Positions 10,529 through 21,454 of a stretch of 64,000 nucleotides of DNA are shown here, piece by piece; position 1 is the first letter of the stretch; each line of letters opens with the position of its first letter. The notes beneath the pieces are model-generated. The model was not told where the DNA came from. It saw only the letters and a program-made list of their open reading frames with translations, and did no database searches. Origin of the DNA: Enterobacter wuhouensis (GTDB taxonomy: Bacteria > Pseudomonadota > Gammaproteobacteria > Enterobacterales > Enterobacteriaceae); NCBI RefSeq assembly GCF_004331265.1, contig NZ_SJOO01000007.1, positions 168,181 to 232,180 on the forward strand, written 5' to 3'. Both the position numbers and the translations under genes were made by a program.

Positions 10529-10560
10529 GCCGTGTGCCGGGGCCGTCGCCCCGGCAACGT

Positions 10561-11751
10561 TTAGCCCAGCGCCTTCGCCAGCAGGGTGATTGGATGTTCG
10601 CAGCGCTTGCTGGTGGACATCTCAATCTGCCATTTGCAGGTTTCGCAGTCGGTCACCACGATATCCGCGCCGCTCTCCTCAATCTGCCTGAACAGCGGGG
10701 CGACAATCGCCTGCGAGGTGGCATAGTTTTCACGCTTAAAGCCGTAGGTGCCCGCGATGCCGCAGCAGCGCGAGTCCAGCACCGTCAGCTCCAGCCCCGG
10801 AATAAGCCGCAGTAGCTCCAGCGTATAAAGCGACCAGCCCATCTTCTCCATGTGGCACGGCGTGTGATACACCACCTTAAGCGGTAAGGCCTTCAGCGGT
10901 AACGTTTTTCCGCTGTCCAGCCTGCGCCACAGGAAGCGCGTCGCCAGCTCAATGTGTTCGCGCAGGCCGGTGTTATCCACGTCCAGCAGGTGCGGATATT
11001 CGTCGCGCAGCGTGAAGGTGCAGGTGGACGAGGTGGCCAGCACCGGAATGCCTTTGTCGACAATCGCCTCGCGTAGGGAGGTGACGTTGGTGTTGGCCTG
11101 CCTGCGCGCTTTATCGGTAAAACCGTTGGCAATCAGCGGCACGCCGCAGCATTTTTCCTTACTCAGCAGCTCCACGCCAGTGCCCATGGCGTTCAGTACC
11201 TTGAGCAGATCTTTTCCCAGCTGCGGATGGTTGTAGTTCACGTAGCAGCCGTGGAAGAAGGCCACCCGATCGGCGTACTGCGCCTGTTCCGCCGCGACGG
11301 ATTTGTACCAGCGGCGGAAGGTGCCGTGAGAATATTTCGGCAGGCTGCGGTGATGGTCGATTTTAAGCGTGGCATCCAGCAGCTGGCGCACCGGCTTGAG
11401 TGCGGTTGCGGCGTTCACCAGCGGGGCAAACGGCGTTGAAACGCTGCCCATTAGATCGGTATGGCTCAGGATCGCGTCGCGCAGTGTGGGTTTCTGCGTG
11501 CTGTAGCGCGCGCGGGCGCGCTGGATGATATCGCCGATTTTAACGTCCGACGGGCAGGCGACTTCGCAGCGCTTGCAGTTGATGCAGTATTTCAGCGCTT
11601 CATCGTAAAGCCTGCCGTCCTTCAGGCGCAGGCGCTCGCCGTCCGGCCCGGCCTGCTTCGGACCGGGGTAGCGCGGGTTGACGCCGCTGACCGGGCAGAC
11701 GGTGGTGCATACCGTGCATTTGATGCAGCTTTCAAAACGGGTATCGTTCAT
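10561..11751 (-). CDS. glpC: GlpC, anaerobic glycerol-3-phosphate dehydrogenase subunit C
   Basis: This 396-residue iron-sulfur protein has two N-terminal 4Fe-4S motifs ([13 protein letters not shown] near residue 9 and [13 protein letters not shown] near 56) and two CCG-type cysteine motifs ([10 protein letters not shown] and [13 protein letters not shown]). It anchors GlpAB to the membrane and passes electrons to the quinone pool during anaerobic growth on glycerol-3-phosphate. It overlaps the glpB end by 4 bp, so glpABC is one coupled operon. Confidence 0.97.
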   Translation of the reverse strand: MNDTRFESCIKCTVCTTVCPVSGVNPRYPGPKQAGPDGERLRLKDGRLYDEALKYCINCKRCEVACPSDVKIGDIIQRARARYSTQKPTLRDAILSHTDLMGSVSTPFAPLVNAATALKPVRQLLDATLKIDHHRSLPKYSHGTFRRWYKSVAAEQAQYADRVAFFHGCYVNYNHPQLGKDLLKVLNAMGTGVELLSKEKCCGVPLIANGFTDKARRQANTNVTSLREAIVDKGIPVLATSSTCTFTLRDEYPHLLDVDNTGLREHIELATRFLWRRLDSGKTLPLKALPLKVVYHTPCHMEKMGWSLYTLELLRLIPGLELTVLDSRCCGIAGTYGFKRENYATSQAIVAPLFRQIEESGADIVVTDCETCKWQIEMSTSKRCEHPITLLAKALG

Positions 11752-12965
11752 CGCTCAGCCTCCGTGCGCTGGATAATCTGCTCTGCCACGTGGAGCGCCG
11801 TCACCGCGCAAACGCCGCCGCCGCAGCCCTGCACGATGGGATCGTAGCCGCCCAGCAGCGAGCCGATGGCGAAGAGATTACTGACGGGTTTACCGGAAAG
11901 TTGCGGATGCAGCTGGTTATCGACAATCACGCCGAACTGCTGCCAGGGCTGCGGGGTGAAGAAATCACTCTGATACCAGTCCGCGCGCGAGGCGCTTTGC
12001 CGGACGTCCAGCCCCAGGATCGCCTCCCGAATGCCCTCCCGGCTGCTGAGCAATCCGTTGCTGAAAAAGCTGCCGCTGGCCAGCACCGTATAGCGTGCCC
12101 GAAGGGGAATATCGCCGTGGTTTCGTGTCCACACCTCGCTGGCCTCGCCGCCGTTCAGCGTGATTTTTTTTACTTCATCACCCGCCATCCACACGCCGCC
12201 CTGCGCCACGAACCGGCGCTGCAGCTGGGTATGCAGGCGAATGCCCGGAATGGACGGTGGAAGCGTGGGAAGCAGCCCGAGGGTGCAGGAAAGACGTTCC
12301 GACAGCCAGCGCCAGAGACGGTTGTCCGCAAGGCCAAAGCAGGCGGGCATAAACAGCGCGTCGTATTTCTCACCGAGGGGTTTGAGCGCTTCATAGATCA
12401 GCGGCCACTTATCTTCGTTATCCAGCAGTCGGGCAATATTGACCGCACGGAACTCGCTGGGATTATCGCGCAGAACGTCAAGCTCGGGCAGGTCTATCTC
12501 CGCTGTTTCTGCATTAACGCCCTGGCGACAGAGCGATGCCGCCGCGAGGTGCGGCTGAAAATCGAGAAAACCACTGATGCCGACCACCAGCACGGTCTCA
12601 TCCTTAAACGGTGCGACGGGAACGTCTTCCGGGCTGAGCCAGGCGGAGCGCAGGGTGCCAAGCGGCGTCACGCGCTTATGGTTTTGCCGCGCGCTGCCCT
12701 GCAGCCGCGCGCCGCACTCTGCCAGCAGCGCTTCGGTTTCAAGGGCAAAGCGGTCGATATGCTGCGCGCCAATCAGGTGATAGGGGTGCTCGGGCGGCAG
12801 TTTATCGCGCCAGGCGTCGTCCACCAGATCCAGCGATCCCGACGAGAAGTGCAGGGCGCTCTGGCCCCGGGTGATAATGGCGCAGCGCAGCCCCTGCTTC
12901 GTGAGCTTAATGCCGCAGAGCAGGCCCGCCAGGCCGCCGCCGATAATCACGGTATCAAATTTCAT
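11748..12965 (-). CDS. glpB: GlpB, anaerobic glycerol-3-phosphate dehydrogenase subunit B
   Basis: This 405-residue flavoprotein begins with the dinucleotide-binding motif [16 protein letters not shown]. It is a little shorter than E. coli GlpB (419), with the difference lying in the region after residue 50. It transfers electrons within the GlpABC complex. The ATG at 12965 is chosen because it puts the FAD motif at the N-terminus, and it overlaps the glpA stop by 11 bp; an in-frame start at 12983 would lengthen it by only six residues. Confidence 0.94.
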   Translation of the reverse strand: MKFDTVIIGGGLAGLLCGIKLTKQGLRCAIITRGQSALHFSSGSLDLVDDAWRDKLPPEHPYHLIGAQHIDRFALETEALLAECGARLQGSARQNHKRVTPLGTLRSAWLSPEDVPVAPFKDETVLVVGISGFLDFQPHLAAASLCRQGVNAETAEIDLPELDVLRDNPSEFRAVNIARLLDNEDKWPLIYEALKPLGEKYDALFMPACFGLADNRLWRWLSERLSCTLGLLPTLPPSIPGIRLHTQLQRRFVAQGGVWMAGDEVKKITLNGGEASEVWTRNHGDIPLRARYTVLASGSFFSNGLLSSREGIREAILGLDVRQSASRADWYQSDFFTPQPWQQFGVIVDNQLHPQLSGKPVSNLFAIGSLLGGYDPIVQGCGGGVCAVTALHVAEQIIQRTEAER

Positions 12966-14583
12966 CCTGTGGCTCCTTTTCAAGGCCGCAAAGTCCCTGG
13001 TAGACCCAGCGGGTGAACTCGCTTTCGCGCAGGGCGTCCCCCCAGGCGACGGGCTGAATGCCTTTCCAGCGTTCGTTCAGAAAATCGCTGAGCTGAGCAA
13101 GCGACTGGGTAGAGGAAGTGGCGTGAAAACGCTGCAATAGCCCGGCGGCACGGCAGGCGCATAGCTCGCCCTGACAGGTCCCCATCCCGACGCGCGTGCG
13201 GCGGCGTAAATCGAGCAGGTTATTGACCGTCAGATTCTCCACGGCGTACTGCACTTCCCCGGCGGTGACCGCTTCGCACTCGCACACCAGGCTGCGGCTC
13301 AGGCGACCTTCACCCAGCCACTGCGGCGTTCTGTCGCCGTGGCGGTAGATAGCGGACCCGCGCAGCGGCGCGGGGAGCGAGATGATTTTTTGCAGCGTCT
13401 TCTCGGTGGACTGCCGCGAGCCGGGCAGCGGCTGTTCCGCCGTCACGCAGCGTTCGGTATTCCCCAGCTTGCGGCAGACGGCATCGGTAGCCCACTCGGC
13501 CATCAGGCGGAAGGTCATCAGCTTGCCGCCGGTGATGGTGATAAAGCCCTCCATGCCGTCGCGCTCGGCGTGATCGAGCAGCACGATCCCCCGGCTGACG
13601 TTGCGCCCGCTCGGGTCATTGTCGCTGGCAACCAGCGGACGCACGCCCGCGTAGGCCCGCAGAATGCGCGTCTGCGCCATGACCGGAGCCAGCTTTTCCC
13701 CTTCGCGCAGCAGGATGTCGACCTCTTCGGCGGTCACGCGGTTGTAGTCAATCTCGCTGTAGTCGACGTGCGTGGAGGTGGTGCCGATCAGCGAAATGGT
13801 ATCGCCAGGCACCAGAATGTCGGCGTCGGACGGTTTGCGGCAGCGGTTGATGACATGGTTGTTGATGCGGTGATCGAGGATCAGCAGCGACCCTTTGGCC
13901 GGGAACATGCGGATCGACAGATCGGCGTACTCTGCGATGCGCTGCCCCCAGATCCCCGCGGCATTGATCACGACGGCGGCAAACAGCTCGCTGTGCTCGT
14001 TATACTGCGTATCAAAGACCCGTACGCCACGCACGGTACTGCCTTCGCGGATAAGCCCGGTGACCTCGTGCCCGGTCAGTATGCGCGCGCCGTGCTCGCG
14101 GGCGTCCAGCATATTGGCGGCGGTCAGGCGGAAGGGATCGACGGTGCCGTCAGGCACTTTCACCGCGCCGATAAGCGCCGGGTTCACCGAGGGTTCCAGC
14201 CGCTGCGCCAGCGCCGGGTCCATCGCCTCTGCCTGAATACCGGCTGCATTGCAGGCGGTGATAAAGGTCGACTGAAACGGCAGGTCATCTTCGGGAAGGG
14301 TAATAAACAGGCCGTCGGTGGGTTCAACGCAGTGTCGGGCGATGCGCTTGAGGATCTGGTTTTCGGCAATACACTCGCGCGCGGATTCGCCGTCGGTGAC
14401 CGCATAGCGCGCGCCGCTGTGCAAAAGGCCATGGTTGCGCCCGGTCGCGCCGGTGGCGATATCATGGCGCTCCAGCAGCGTAACGCTTAGGCCTCTCAGG
14501 GCGCAGTCACGGGCGATCCCGGCGCCAGTGGCACCACCGCCAATGATTATCACATCGCTGTAGCGAGGATCGTGAATGGTCAT
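12955..14583 (-). CDS. glpA: GlpA, anaerobic glycerol-3-phosphate dehydrogenase catalytic subunit
   Basis: This 542-residue protein has the FAD motif [22 protein letters not shown] near residue 10 and the [23 protein letters not shown] substrate region (each quoted only in part in meaning: flavin and G3P sites). A BFD-like 2Fe-2S cysteine cluster occurs near residue 430-470 ([24 protein letters not shown]). It oxidises glycerol-3-phosphate to dihydroxyacetone phosphate under anaerobic conditions. It is divergent from glpTQ and shares the GlpR/CRP control region at 14584-14834. Confidence 0.97.
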   Translation of the reverse strand: MTIHDPRYSDVIIIGGGATGAGIARDCALRGLSVTLLERHDIATGATGRNHGLLHSGARYAVTDGESARECIAENQILKRIARHCVEPTDGLFITLPEDDLPFQSTFITACNAAGIQAEAMDPALAQRLEPSVNPALIGAVKVPDGTVDPFRLTAANMLDAREHGARILTGHEVTGLIREGSTVRGVRVFDTQYNEHSELFAAVVINAAGIWGQRIAEYADLSIRMFPAKGSLLILDHRINNHVINRCRKPSDADILVPGDTISLIGTTSTHVDYSEIDYNRVTAEEVDILLREGEKLAPVMAQTRILRAYAGVRPLVASDNDPSGRNVSRGIVLLDHAERDGMEGFITITGGKLMTFRLMAEWATDAVCRKLGNTERCVTAEQPLPGSRQSTEKTLQKIISLPAPLRGSAIYRHGDRTPQWLGEGRLSRSLVCECEAVTAGEVQYAVENLTVNNLLDLRRRTRVGMGTCQGELCACRAAGLLQRFHATSSTQSLAQLSDFLNERWKGIQPVAWGDALRESEFTRWVYQGLCGLEKEPQDEI

Positions 14584-14834
14584 TGTTTACCCTCTATGTT
14601 CGTTTTTTACCATTTAGCCACATCAATAATGTGGTTTGTTTGATTTCGAACATAAACGCGCGCAAATCGAAAGTGAAACGTGATTTCATGCGCTTTTTTG
14701 CGCATCCTGTCATATTTCTGTAACAATCTGTGCGTTGATTCACAGTAACAATCACCGTGATTTCTTAACATCCCCGCCTCTGGAATCCAGGTGCGAGCCA
14801 CCTGCTCTCTCAATACAAGGCCACGGAGGCTGTT
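14584..14834. promoter_or_regulatory. glpA/glpT divergent control region with GlpR- and CRP-like sites
   Basis: The 251-bp gap contains GlpR-like half sites TATGTTCG at 14595-14602 and CGAACATAA at 14647-14655, and a CRP-like dyad AAGTGAAACGTGATTTCATG at 14671-14690. In E. coli the same intergenic region binds GlpR and CRP to control glpTQ and glpABC. Site assignment here is by eye against known consensus sequences. Confidence 0.65.
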
Positions 14835-16187
14835 ATGCTCAGTATCTTCAAACCTGCGCCGCACAGGGCGCGTCTGCCTGAGGCAGAAATAGATCCGCTT
14901 TACCGCCGTCTGCGTTGGCAAATTTTCCTGGGGATTTTCTTCGGGTACGCGGCGTATTATCTGGTACGTAAAAACTTCGCGCTCGCCATGCCGTATCTGG
15001 TGGAGCAGGGCTTCTCCCGCGGCGATCTGGGGTTCGCGCTGTCGGGGATCTCCATTGCCTACGGTTTTTCCAAATTCATTATGGGCTCGGTATCGGACCG
15101 CTCGAATCCGCGCGTGTTCCTGCCTGCCGGTCTGATCCTGGCCGCTGCGGTGATGCTGTTTATGGGCTTTGTGCCGTGGGCAACCTCCAGCATTGCGATT
15201 ATGTTCGTGCTGCTGTTCCTCTGCGGCTGGTTCCAGGGGATGGGGTGGCCGCCGTGCGGGCGTACCATGGTGCACTGGTGGTCGCAGAAAGAACGCGGCG
15301 GCATCGTGTCGGTGTGGAACTGCGCCCATAACGTTGGCGGCGGTATTCCGCCTCTGCTGTTCCTGCTCGGTATGGCCTGGTTCAACGACTGGAAGGCCGC
15401 GCTGTATATGCCCGCCTTTGGCGCCATCGTGGTGGCGATTATTGCCTTCGCGCTGATGCGCGATACGCCGCAGTCCTGCGGCCTGCCGCCGATTGAAGAG
15501 TACAAAAACGACTATCCGGATGATTACAGCAAGGAGCACGAAGAAGAGCTGACCGCAAAACAGATCTTCATGAAGTACGTCCTGCCTAACAGGCTGCTGT
15601 GGTATATCGCGGTGGCGAACGTCTTCGTTTACCTGCTGCGCTACGGCATCCTCGACTGGTCACCAACCTACCTGAAAGAGGTGAAGCACTTCGCGCTGGA
15701 TAAATCGTCCTGGGCCTATTTCCTGTATGAATATGCCGGGATCCCGGGCACGCTGCTCTGCGGCTGGATGTCGGATAAAGTGTTCCGCGGCAACCGCGGT
15801 GCGACGGGCGTGTTCTTTATGACCCTGGTCACCATCGCGACCGTCGTGTACTGGCTCAACCCGCCGGGCAATCCTGGCGTTGATATGGCCTGTATGATCG
15901 TGATTGGCTTCCTGATCTACGGTCCGGTAATGCTGATCGGTCTGCACGCGCTGGAACTCGCGCCGAAAAAAGCGGCGGGCACGGCGGCGGGCTTTACCGG
16001 TCTGTTCGGCTATCTGGGCGGTTCGGTCGCGGCGAGCGCCATCGTGGGCTACACCGTTGACTTCTTCGGCTGGGACGGCGGCTTTATGGTGATGATTGGC
16101 GGTAGCGTGCTGGCGGTACTGCTGCTGATTGTCGTGATGATCGGTGAAAAACGCCACCACGCCGAAGTGCAGGCGCGTCGTCAATAA
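14835..16187 (+). CDS. glpT: GlpT, sn-glycerol-3-phosphate/phosphate antiporter
   Basis: This 450-residue major-facilitator protein has about 12 helices and the organophosphate:phosphate antiporter features: [23 protein letters not shown] with the substrate-site Arg near residue 45, the SDRSNPR loop, and [13 protein letters not shown] near residue 138. It imports glycerol-3-phosphate in exchange for phosphate and is also the fosfomycin entry route. It is followed 11 bp later by glpQ. Confidence 0.98.
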   Translation: MLSIFKPAPHRARLPEAEIDPLYRRLRWQIFLGIFFGYAAYYLVRKNFALAMPYLVEQGFSRGDLGFALSGISIAYGFSKFIMGSVSDRSNPRVFLPAGLILAAAVMLFMGFVPWATSSIAIMFVLLFLCGWFQGMGWPPCGRTMVHWWSQKERGGIVSVWNCAHNVGGGIPPLLFLLGMAWFNDWKAALYMPAFGAIVVAIIAFALMRDTPQSCGLPPIEEYKNDYPDDYSKEHEEELTAKQIFMKYVLPNRLLWYIAVANVFVYLLRYGILDWSPTYLKEVKHFALDKSSWAYFLYEYAGIPGTLLCGWMSDKVFRGNRGATGVFFMTLVTIATVVYWLNPPGNPGVDMACMIVIGFLIYGPVMLIGLHALELAPKKAAGTAAGFTGLFGYLGGSVAASAIVGYTVDFFGWDGGFMVMIGGSVLAVLLLIVVMIGEKRHHAEVQARRQ

Positions 16188-16198
16188 GGAGCATTGCG

Positions 16199-17254
16199 AT
16201 GAAATTAACTCAATTAGCGACCGGCCTGCTGCTGGCCGGTTTGATGACCGGCTCCGCGCTGGCGGCGGAGAAAATCGTTATCGCCCACCGCGGCGCCAGC
16301 GGATATCTGCCGGAGCACACGCTGCCGGCAAAAGCGATGGCCTATGCGCAGGGGGCGGATTACCTGGAGCAGGATCTGGTGATGACCAAGGACGACCGGC
16401 TGGTCGTCCTGCATGACCACTATCTTGACCGCGTAACGGACGTGGCGGAACGTTTCCCCGACCGCGCGCGAAAAGATGGCCGCTACTACGCCATCGACTT
16501 CACGCTGGCGGAGATCCGCTCGCTGAAGTTTACCGAAGGCTTCGAGATTGAGAACGGCAAGAAGGTGCAGGTCTATCCGGGGCGCTTCCCGATGGGCAAA
16601 TCCGACTTCCGCATTCATACCTTTGAAGAGGAGATTGAGTTTGTTCAGGGGCTGAACCACTCTACCGGTAAAAACATCGGCATCTACCCGGAAATCAAAG
16701 CGCCGTGGTTCCACCATCAGGAAGGGAAGGACATTGCCGCGAAAACGCTGGAGGTGCTGAAACAGTACGGCTACACCAGCAAGCAGGACAAGGTCTACCT
16801 GCAGTGTTTTGACGCTGCCGAGCTGAAGCGCATCAAAACCGAGCTGGAACCGAAGATGGGCATGAACCTCAACCTGGTTCAGCTGATCGCCTATACCGAC
16901 TGGAATGAAACCCAGGAGAAGCAGCCGGACGGTAAGTGGGTTAACTACAGCTACGACTGGATGTTCAGGCCGGGCGCGATGAAGCAGATTGCGCAGTACG
17001 CCGACGGCATCGGGCCGGATTACCACATGCTGGTGGCGGAAGGCTCTACGCCGGGCCACGTGAAGCTGACGGCGATGGTGAAAGAGGCGCACGCCAGCAA
17101 GATGCAGGTGCATCCGTATACGGTACGTGCAGACCAGCTGCCGGAGTATGCCACGGACGTGAATCAGCTTTATGAGGTGTTGTATAACCAGGCGGGGGTG
17201 GACGGGCTGTTTACGGATTTCCCGGATAAAGCGGTGAGCTTTTTGAAGGATTAA
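16199..17254 (+). CDS. glpQ: GlpQ, periplasmic glycerophosphodiester phosphodiesterase
   Basis: This 351-residue protein has a signal peptide ending at SALAAEK near residue 22 and the GDPD motif IAHRGASGYLPEHT with the catalytic His near residue 31, then EQDLVMTKD and VLHDHYLDR with metal and catalytic residues. It cuts glycerophosphodiesters to glycerol-3-phosphate in the periplasm, which GlpT then imports. Same operon as glpT. Confidence 0.97.
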   Translation: MKLTQLATGLLLAGLMTGSALAAEKIVIAHRGASGYLPEHTLPAKAMAYAQGADYLEQDLVMTKDDRLVVLHDHYLDRVTDVAERFPDRARKDGRYYAIDFTLAEIRSLKFTEGFEIENGKKVQVYPGRFPMGKSDFRIHTFEEEIEFVQGLNHSTGKNIGIYPEIKAPWFHHQEGKDIAAKTLEVLKQYGYTSKQDKVYLQCFDAAELKRIKTELEPKMGMNLNLVQLIAYTDWNETQEKQPDGKWVNYSYDWMFRPGAMKQIAQYADGIGPDYHMLVAEGSTPGHVKLTAMVKEAHASKMQVHPYTVRADQLPEYATDVNQLYEVLYNQAGVDGLFTDFPDKAVSFLKD

Positions 17255-17264
17255 CGCTGAAATT

Positions 17265-17325
17265 GCCGGGTGGCGGCTGCGCCTTACCCGGCCTACGAAC
17301 TAACCCTCTCCCACCGGGAGAGGGG
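17265..17325. repeat. REP-like element plus CCCTCTCCC hairpin between convergent glpQ and yfaE
   Basis: Positions 17265-17298 form a REP-type hairpin: GCCGGGTGGCGGCTGCGCC followed by the complementary TTACCCGGCCTAC. Positions 17304-17324 carry a second hairpin with arms CCCTCTCCC and GGGAGAGGG, which recurs at about 27982, 37921 and 42628. Both sit between converging genes and may act as terminator or mRNA stabiliser. Confidence 0.8.
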
Positions 17326-17337
17326 ATAAGGAAGCAA

Positions 17338-17592
17338 TCACATCTCGATCTCAATATCGCCTTTTGCCCGGCAGCAGCAGGGCAAAATTTCCCCATCGTT
17401 AATAAAGGCCAGCGGTTCGGTCAGCCAGTCCACCTGGCCTGCGACCAGGCGGCAGCGGCAAGAGCCGCAGTAGCCGGAACGACACTGGTACTCTACTTCT
17501 ACCTGATGCGCCTCAAGCGCCACCAGCAGAGAAGGGTGCTCTTCCCGACACAGCACCTCAGTGCCGGAAAGACGTAGCGTCACGCGTGACAT
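17338..17592 (-). CDS. yfaE: YfaE, 2Fe-2S ferredoxin for ribonucleotide reductase maintenance
   Basis: This 84-residue plant-type ferredoxin has the cluster cysteines in CRSGYCGSCRCRL (near residue 37) plus the fourth in LPCCCRA near residue 71. E. coli YfaE supplies electrons that rebuild the diferric-tyrosyl radical cofactor of NrdB. Its start codon overlaps the nrdB stop by one base, so the two are coupled. Confidence 0.95.
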   Translation of the reverse strand: MSRVTLRLSGTEVLCREEHPSLLVALEAHQVEVEYQCRSGYCGSCRCRLVAGQVDWLTEPLAFINDGEILPCCCRAKGDIEIEM

Positions 17593-18722
17593 CAGAGCTG
17601 GAAGTCGCTCAGGTCGTCAGTATTCACTTCTGAGTCAATCTGACCGACCAGGTAAGAACTTACCTCTACTTCCTGCGGCGCGACCTGCACGTTATCGGAC
17701 ACCAGCCAGGTATTGATCCACGGGATCGGGTTGGAACGCGTCTGGAAAGGCAGATCCAGACCGACAGCCTGCATGCGGATGTTGGTGATGTACTCCACGT
17801 ACTGGCACAGGATGTCTTTGTTCAGGCCAATCATGGAGCCGTCGCGGAACAGGTAGTCTGCCCACTCTTTTTCCTGCTGGGCCGCCAGCACGAACAGGTC
17901 GTAGCACTCCTGCTTGCACTCTTCGGCGATTTCCGCCATCTCCGGGTCGTCCGTGCCGCTGCGCAGAAGGTTCAGCATGTGCTGGGTGCCGGTCAGGTGC
18001 AGGGCTTCGTCACGGGCGATCAGGCGGATGATTTTGGCGTTGCCTTCCATCAGCTTGCGCTCGGCAAAGGCGAAGGAGCAGGCGAAGCTCACGTAGAAGC
18101 GAATTGCTTCCAGGGCGTTCACGCTCATCAGGCACAGGTACAGCTGCTTTTTCAACGCGCGCAGGTTCACGGTAATCGTTTTGCCGTTCACGTTGTGCGT
18201 GCCTTCACCCAGCAGATGCCAGTAGCTGGTCATCTCGATCAGCTCGTCGTAGTAGTGCGCAATGCCTTCCGCGCGCTTCTGGATCTGCTCGTTGGTTACG
18301 ATATCGTCAAACACCACCGCCGGATCGTTCACGATGTTGCGGATGATGTGGGTGTAAGAGCGGGAGTGGATCGTCTCGGAGAACGCCCAGGTTTCCACCC
18401 AGGTTTCCAGCTCAGGAATCGAGATCAGCGGCAGCAGCGCCACGTTCGGGCTACGACCCTGAATGGAGTCCAGCAGCGTCTGGTACTTCAGGTTGCTGAG
18501 GAAGATATGCTTTTCGTGATCCGGCAGGGCCTGGAAATCGATGCGATCGCGCGAAACGTCCACTTCTTCGGGGCGCCAGAAGAAGGAGAGTTGCTTTTCA
18601 ATCAGCTTTTCGAAGATGTCATATTTTTGCTGATCGTAGCGTGCCACGTTGACCGGTTGGCCGAAGAACATCGGCTCTTTGAGCTGGTCGTTTTTCGTCT
18701 GTGAAAAGGTGGTGTATGCCAT
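17592..18722 (-). CDS. nrdB: NrdB, class Ia ribonucleotide reductase beta subunit
   Basis: This 376-residue protein has the length of E. coli NrdB. Iron ligands are visible in the helices around [26 protein letters not shown] and [15 protein letters not shown], with the radical Tyr in the RSYTHI context. The C-terminal [11 protein letters not shown] tail binds NrdA. The ATG at 18722 begins [10 protein letters not shown]; the longer open frame up to 18905 runs through the BIME and nrdA end and is discarded. The gene makes the tyrosyl radical used for deoxyribonucleotide synthesis. Confidence 0.97.
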   Translation of the reverse strand: MAYTTFSQTKNDQLKEPMFFGQPVNVARYDQQKYDIFEKLIEKQLSFFWRPEEVDVSRDRIDFQALPDHEKHIFLSNLKYQTLLDSIQGRSPNVALLPLISIPELETWVETWAFSETIHSRSYTHIIRNIVNDPAVVFDDIVTNEQIQKRAEGIAHYYDELIEMTSYWHLLGEGTHNVNGKTITVNLRALKKQLYLCLMSVNALEAIRFYVSFACSFAFAERKLMEGNAKIIRLIARDEALHLTGTQHMLNLLRSGTDDPEMAEIAEECKQECYDLFVLAAQQEKEWADYLFRDGSMIGLNKDILCQYVEYITNIRMQAVGLDLPFQTRSNPIPWINTWLVSDNVQVAPQEVEVSSYLVGQIDSEVNTDDLSDFQL

Positions 18723-18749
18723 TGTGGTGAGTCCTGTTGAGATTGTATT

Positions 18750-18816
18750 GCCCGGCGGCACTGCGTTTGCCGGGCCTACAAAACCGTAGGCCGGGTAAGC
18801 GTAGCGCCACCCGGCG
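18750..18816. repeat. BIME: inverted pair of REP elements between nrdA and nrdB
   Basis: REP copy one is 18751-18779 (starting CCCGGCGGCA and ending GCCGGGCCTAC). REP copy two is 18786-18815 in the opposite orientation (starting GTAGGCCGGGTAAGC). Together they form the head-to-head arrangement known as a BIME. Such elements between operon genes can protect upstream mRNA or reduce read-through. Confidence 0.85.
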
Positions 18817-18822
18817 AAGTGC

Positions 18823-21108
18823 TTAGATCTTACATGCGCCGCTTTCGCAGCCATCGTCCTGAATTGACGGCACCATGTCGTCCTGCGCGTCTTCTGCACC
18901 GTCACGGGTGTTGTGATAGTACAGCGTTTTCACGCCAAATTTATACGCGGTCAGCAGGTCTTTCAGCAGCTGCTGCATCGGCACCTTGCCGGACGGGAAG
19001 CGGGTTGGGTCATAGTTGGTATTGGCAGAGATCGACTGGTCGATAAACTTCTGCATGATACCCACCAGCTGCAGGTAGCCGTCGTTGTTTGGCATTTCCC
19101 ACAGCAGCTCGTAGTTGCCGCCCAGGGTTTCGTAATCCGGTACGACCTGACGCAGCACGCCGTCTTTCGAGGCTTTGATGCTGACGTGGCCGCGCGGCGG
19201 CTCAATACCGTTGGTGGCGTTGGAGATCTGCGAGGAGGTCTCGGACGGCATCAGGGCAGAGAGCGTGGAGTTACGCAGGCCGTGGGTCTTGATGGACTCG
19301 CGCAGGCCTTCCCAGTCGAGGTGCAGCGGCTCGCTGACGATCGCATCCAGGTCTTTCTTGTAGGTGTCGATTGGCAGAATGCCTTTCGCGTAGGTGGTTT
19401 CGTTGAACCACGGGCACGCGCCTTGCTCTTTCGCCAGCTCGTTGGAGGCTTTCATCAGGTAGTACTGAATCGCTTCGAACGTCTGGTGCGTCAGGTTGTT
19501 GGCGCTGCCGTCGGAGTAGCGCTTGCCGTTTTTCGCCAGCCAGTAGGCGAAGTTGATCACGCCAATGCCCAGGGTACGACGACCCATTGCACCGCGTTTA
19601 GCGGCCGGGATCGGGTAATCCTGGTAATCCAGCAGGGCGTCGAGCGCGCGAACCGCCAGCACCGCCAGCTCTTCCAGCTCATCCAGGCTCTTAATTGCGC
19701 CCAGGTTGAATGCGGACAGCGTACACAGCGCGATTTCGCCGTTTTCGTCGTTCACGTCTTCCAGCGGCTTGGTCGGCAGGGCGATCTCCAGGCACAGGTT
19801 AGACTGGCGCACCGGGGCGACGACCGGGTCGAACGGGCTGTGGGTGTTGCAGTGGTCCACGTTCTGGATGTAGATACGGCCGGTAGAGGCACGTTCCTGC
19901 ATCATCAGGGAGAACAGGTCGACCGCCTTCACGCGCTGCTTGCGGATGCTGTCGTCTTTTTCGTATTTGGTGTACAGACGCTCGAACTCGTCCTGATCGG
20001 CGAAGAACGCGTCGTACAGGCCCGGCACGTCGGACGGGCTGAACAGGGTGATGTCTTCACCTTTCAGCAGACGGGTGTACATCAGCTTGTTGATCTGCAC
20101 GCCGTAGTCCATGTGGCGCACGCGGTTGCCTTCAACGCCGCGGTTGTTTTTCAGAACCAGCAGGCTTTCCACTTCCAGGTGCCACATCGGGTAGAACAGG
20201 GTTGCCGCGCCGCCGCGCACGCCGCCCTGAGAGCAGGATTTCACTGCCGTCTGGAAGTGTTTATAGAACGGGATACAGCCGGTGTGGAACGCTTCACCGC
20301 CGCGAATCGGGCTGCCCAGCGCACGGATGCGACCGGCGTTGATGCCGATACCGGCGCGCTGGGAGACGTATTTCACGATGGCGCTGGAGGTGGCGTTGAT
20401 GGAATCCAGGCTGTCACCGCACTCGATCAGTACGCAGGAGCTGAACTGACGGGTTGGGGTACGCACGCCGGACATGATCGGCGTCGGCAGAGAAATCTTG
20501 AACGTGGATACCGCATCGTAGAAACGCTTCACGTATTCCAGACGGGTGTCACGCGGGTAGTTAGAGAACAGGCAGGCGGCCACCAGAATATAGAGGAACT
20601 GGGCGCTCTCGTAGATTTCGCCGGTTACACGGTTCTGAACCAGGTATTTGCCTTCGAGCTGCTTCACCGCCGCGTAGGAGAAGTTCATGTCGCGCCAGTG
20701 ATCGATAAACCCGTTCATCTGCTCGAACTCTTCTTCCGTATAGTCTTCCAGCAGATGCGTGTCGTATTTGCCCAGCTCAACCATTTTCACCACGTGATCG
20801 TACAGCTTCGGCGGCTCAAACTGGCCGTAGGCTTTTTTACGCAGGTGGAAAATGGCCAGACGTGCGGCGAGGTACTGATAGTCCGGTGCGTCGCGGGAGA
20901 TCAGATCCGCCGCTGCTTTGATAATGGTTTCGTGGATATCAGACGTTTTGATGCCGTCGTAGAACTGGATGTGGGATCGCAGTTCCACCTGGGAGATAGA
21001 TACGTTATTCAGTCCTTCTGCTGCCCAGTCGAGAACTCGATGGATTTTGTCCAGATTGATACGCTCGGTGGTACCGTCGCGCTTTGTCACCAGCAGACTC
21101 TGATTCAT
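18823..21108 (-). CDS. nrdA: NrdA, class Ia ribonucleotide reductase alpha subunit
   Basis: This 761-residue protein has the E. coli NrdA length. An N-terminal ATP-cone ([20 protein letters not shown]) precedes the barrel with active-site cysteines in [14 protein letters not shown] and [10 protein letters not shown], and the C-terminal redox pair in CESGACKI. It reduces ribonucleoside diphosphates. Transcription is leftward into nrdB and yfaE. Upstream DnaA- and NrdR-type boxes suggest cell-cycle and nucleotide control. Confidence 0.98.
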   Translation of the reverse strand: MNQSLLVTKRDGTTERINLDKIHRVLDWAAEGLNNVSISQVELRSHIQFYDGIKTSDIHETIIKAAADLISRDAPDYQYLAARLAIFHLRKKAYGQFEPPKLYDHVVKMVELGKYDTHLLEDYTEEEFEQMNGFIDHWRDMNFSYAAVKQLEGKYLVQNRVTGEIYESAQFLYILVAACLFSNYPRDTRLEYVKRFYDAVSTFKISLPTPIMSGVRTPTRQFSSCVLIECGDSLDSINATSSAIVKYVSQRAGIGINAGRIRALGSPIRGGEAFHTGCIPFYKHFQTAVKSCSQGGVRGGAATLFYPMWHLEVESLLVLKNNRGVEGNRVRHMDYGVQINKLMYTRLLKGEDITLFSPSDVPGLYDAFFADQDEFERLYTKYEKDDSIRKQRVKAVDLFSLMMQERASTGRIYIQNVDHCNTHSPFDPVVAPVRQSNLCLEIALPTKPLEDVNDENGEIALCTLSAFNLGAIKSLDELEELAVLAVRALDALLDYQDYPIPAAKRGAMGRRTLGIGVINFAYWLAKNGKRYSDGSANNLTHQTFEAIQYYLMKASNELAKEQGACPWFNETTYAKGILPIDTYKKDLDAIVSEPLHLDWEGLRESIKTHGLRNSTLSALMPSETSSQISNATNGIEPPRGHVSIKASKDGVLRQVVPDYETLGGNYELLWEMPNNDGYLQLVGIMQKFIDQSISANTNYDPTRFPSGKVPMQQLLKDLLTAYKFGVKTLYYHNTRDGAEDAQDDMVPSIQDDGCESGACKI

Positions 21109-21147
21109 TGGGTTTTACCTGTCCGTGAAATAAAAAATATCCCCCGT

Positions 21148-21234
21148 TTATCCACAGATCCGTCTTGTGACTAAGTCTGTGGATAAATACTACATATAGG
21201 GGGTTTGCGATAAGAGAAACGCTATATGGTGAGT
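21148..21234 (-). promoter_or_regulatory. nrdA control region: inverted DnaA boxes and two NrdR-like boxes
   Basis: Two perfect DnaA boxes face each other: TTATCCACA at 21148-21156 on the plus strand and its complement TGTGGATAA at 21178-21186. Upstream lie two 16-bp NrdR-like boxes, ACTACATATAGGGGGT at 21189-21204 and ACGCTATATGGTGAGT at 21219-21234, whose starts are 30 bp apart, close to three helical turns. E. coli nrdAB is controlled by DnaA and NrdR, which supports the reading. Confidence 0.75.
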
Positions 21235-21454
21235 ATTCTAGTATCGAATCATTTCAGCACAAGGGTTGATTTTGAGGTTAAATTGAGGTTGTGAAAGGGT
21301 AAAAAAGCCTAAGTCCTCGTACCGTAAGGCCTGGACGACATGTCAATAATTAAGAAAAAAAATTCAAAATTTGATCGAGTGCTGATTTCTTCAACGGGAG
21401 GTCAGAATTGCGCAACATGATGTCGCGCAATCTTTATAAGAATAGTTGATGACG
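21235..21454. other. Intergenic sequence between ubiG end and nrdA promoter
   Basis: AT-rich sequence without a gene. It should hold the rest of the nrdA promoter and the end of the ubiG transcript. A weak hairpin at about 21307-21330 (GCCT and AGGC ends, followed on the minus strand by a T run at 21301-21306) is a possible ubiG terminator. Nothing else was recognised. Confidence 0.4.

Noticed and set aside
11790..13016. 408-codon plus-strand ORF across glpB
   Set aside because: Antisense shadow of glpB, with no family features.
14607..15539. 310-codon minus-strand ORF across the glpT start
   Set aside because: Runs antisense to glpT and through its promoter; no coding support.
17304..17325. 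CRISPR-like array
   Set aside because: Single hairpin copies at scattered sites, with no regular spacers or cas genes.
18913..21174. 753-codon plus-strand ORF antisense to nrdA
   Set aside because: nrdA is certain by motif and length; the antisense frame reflects codon bias.
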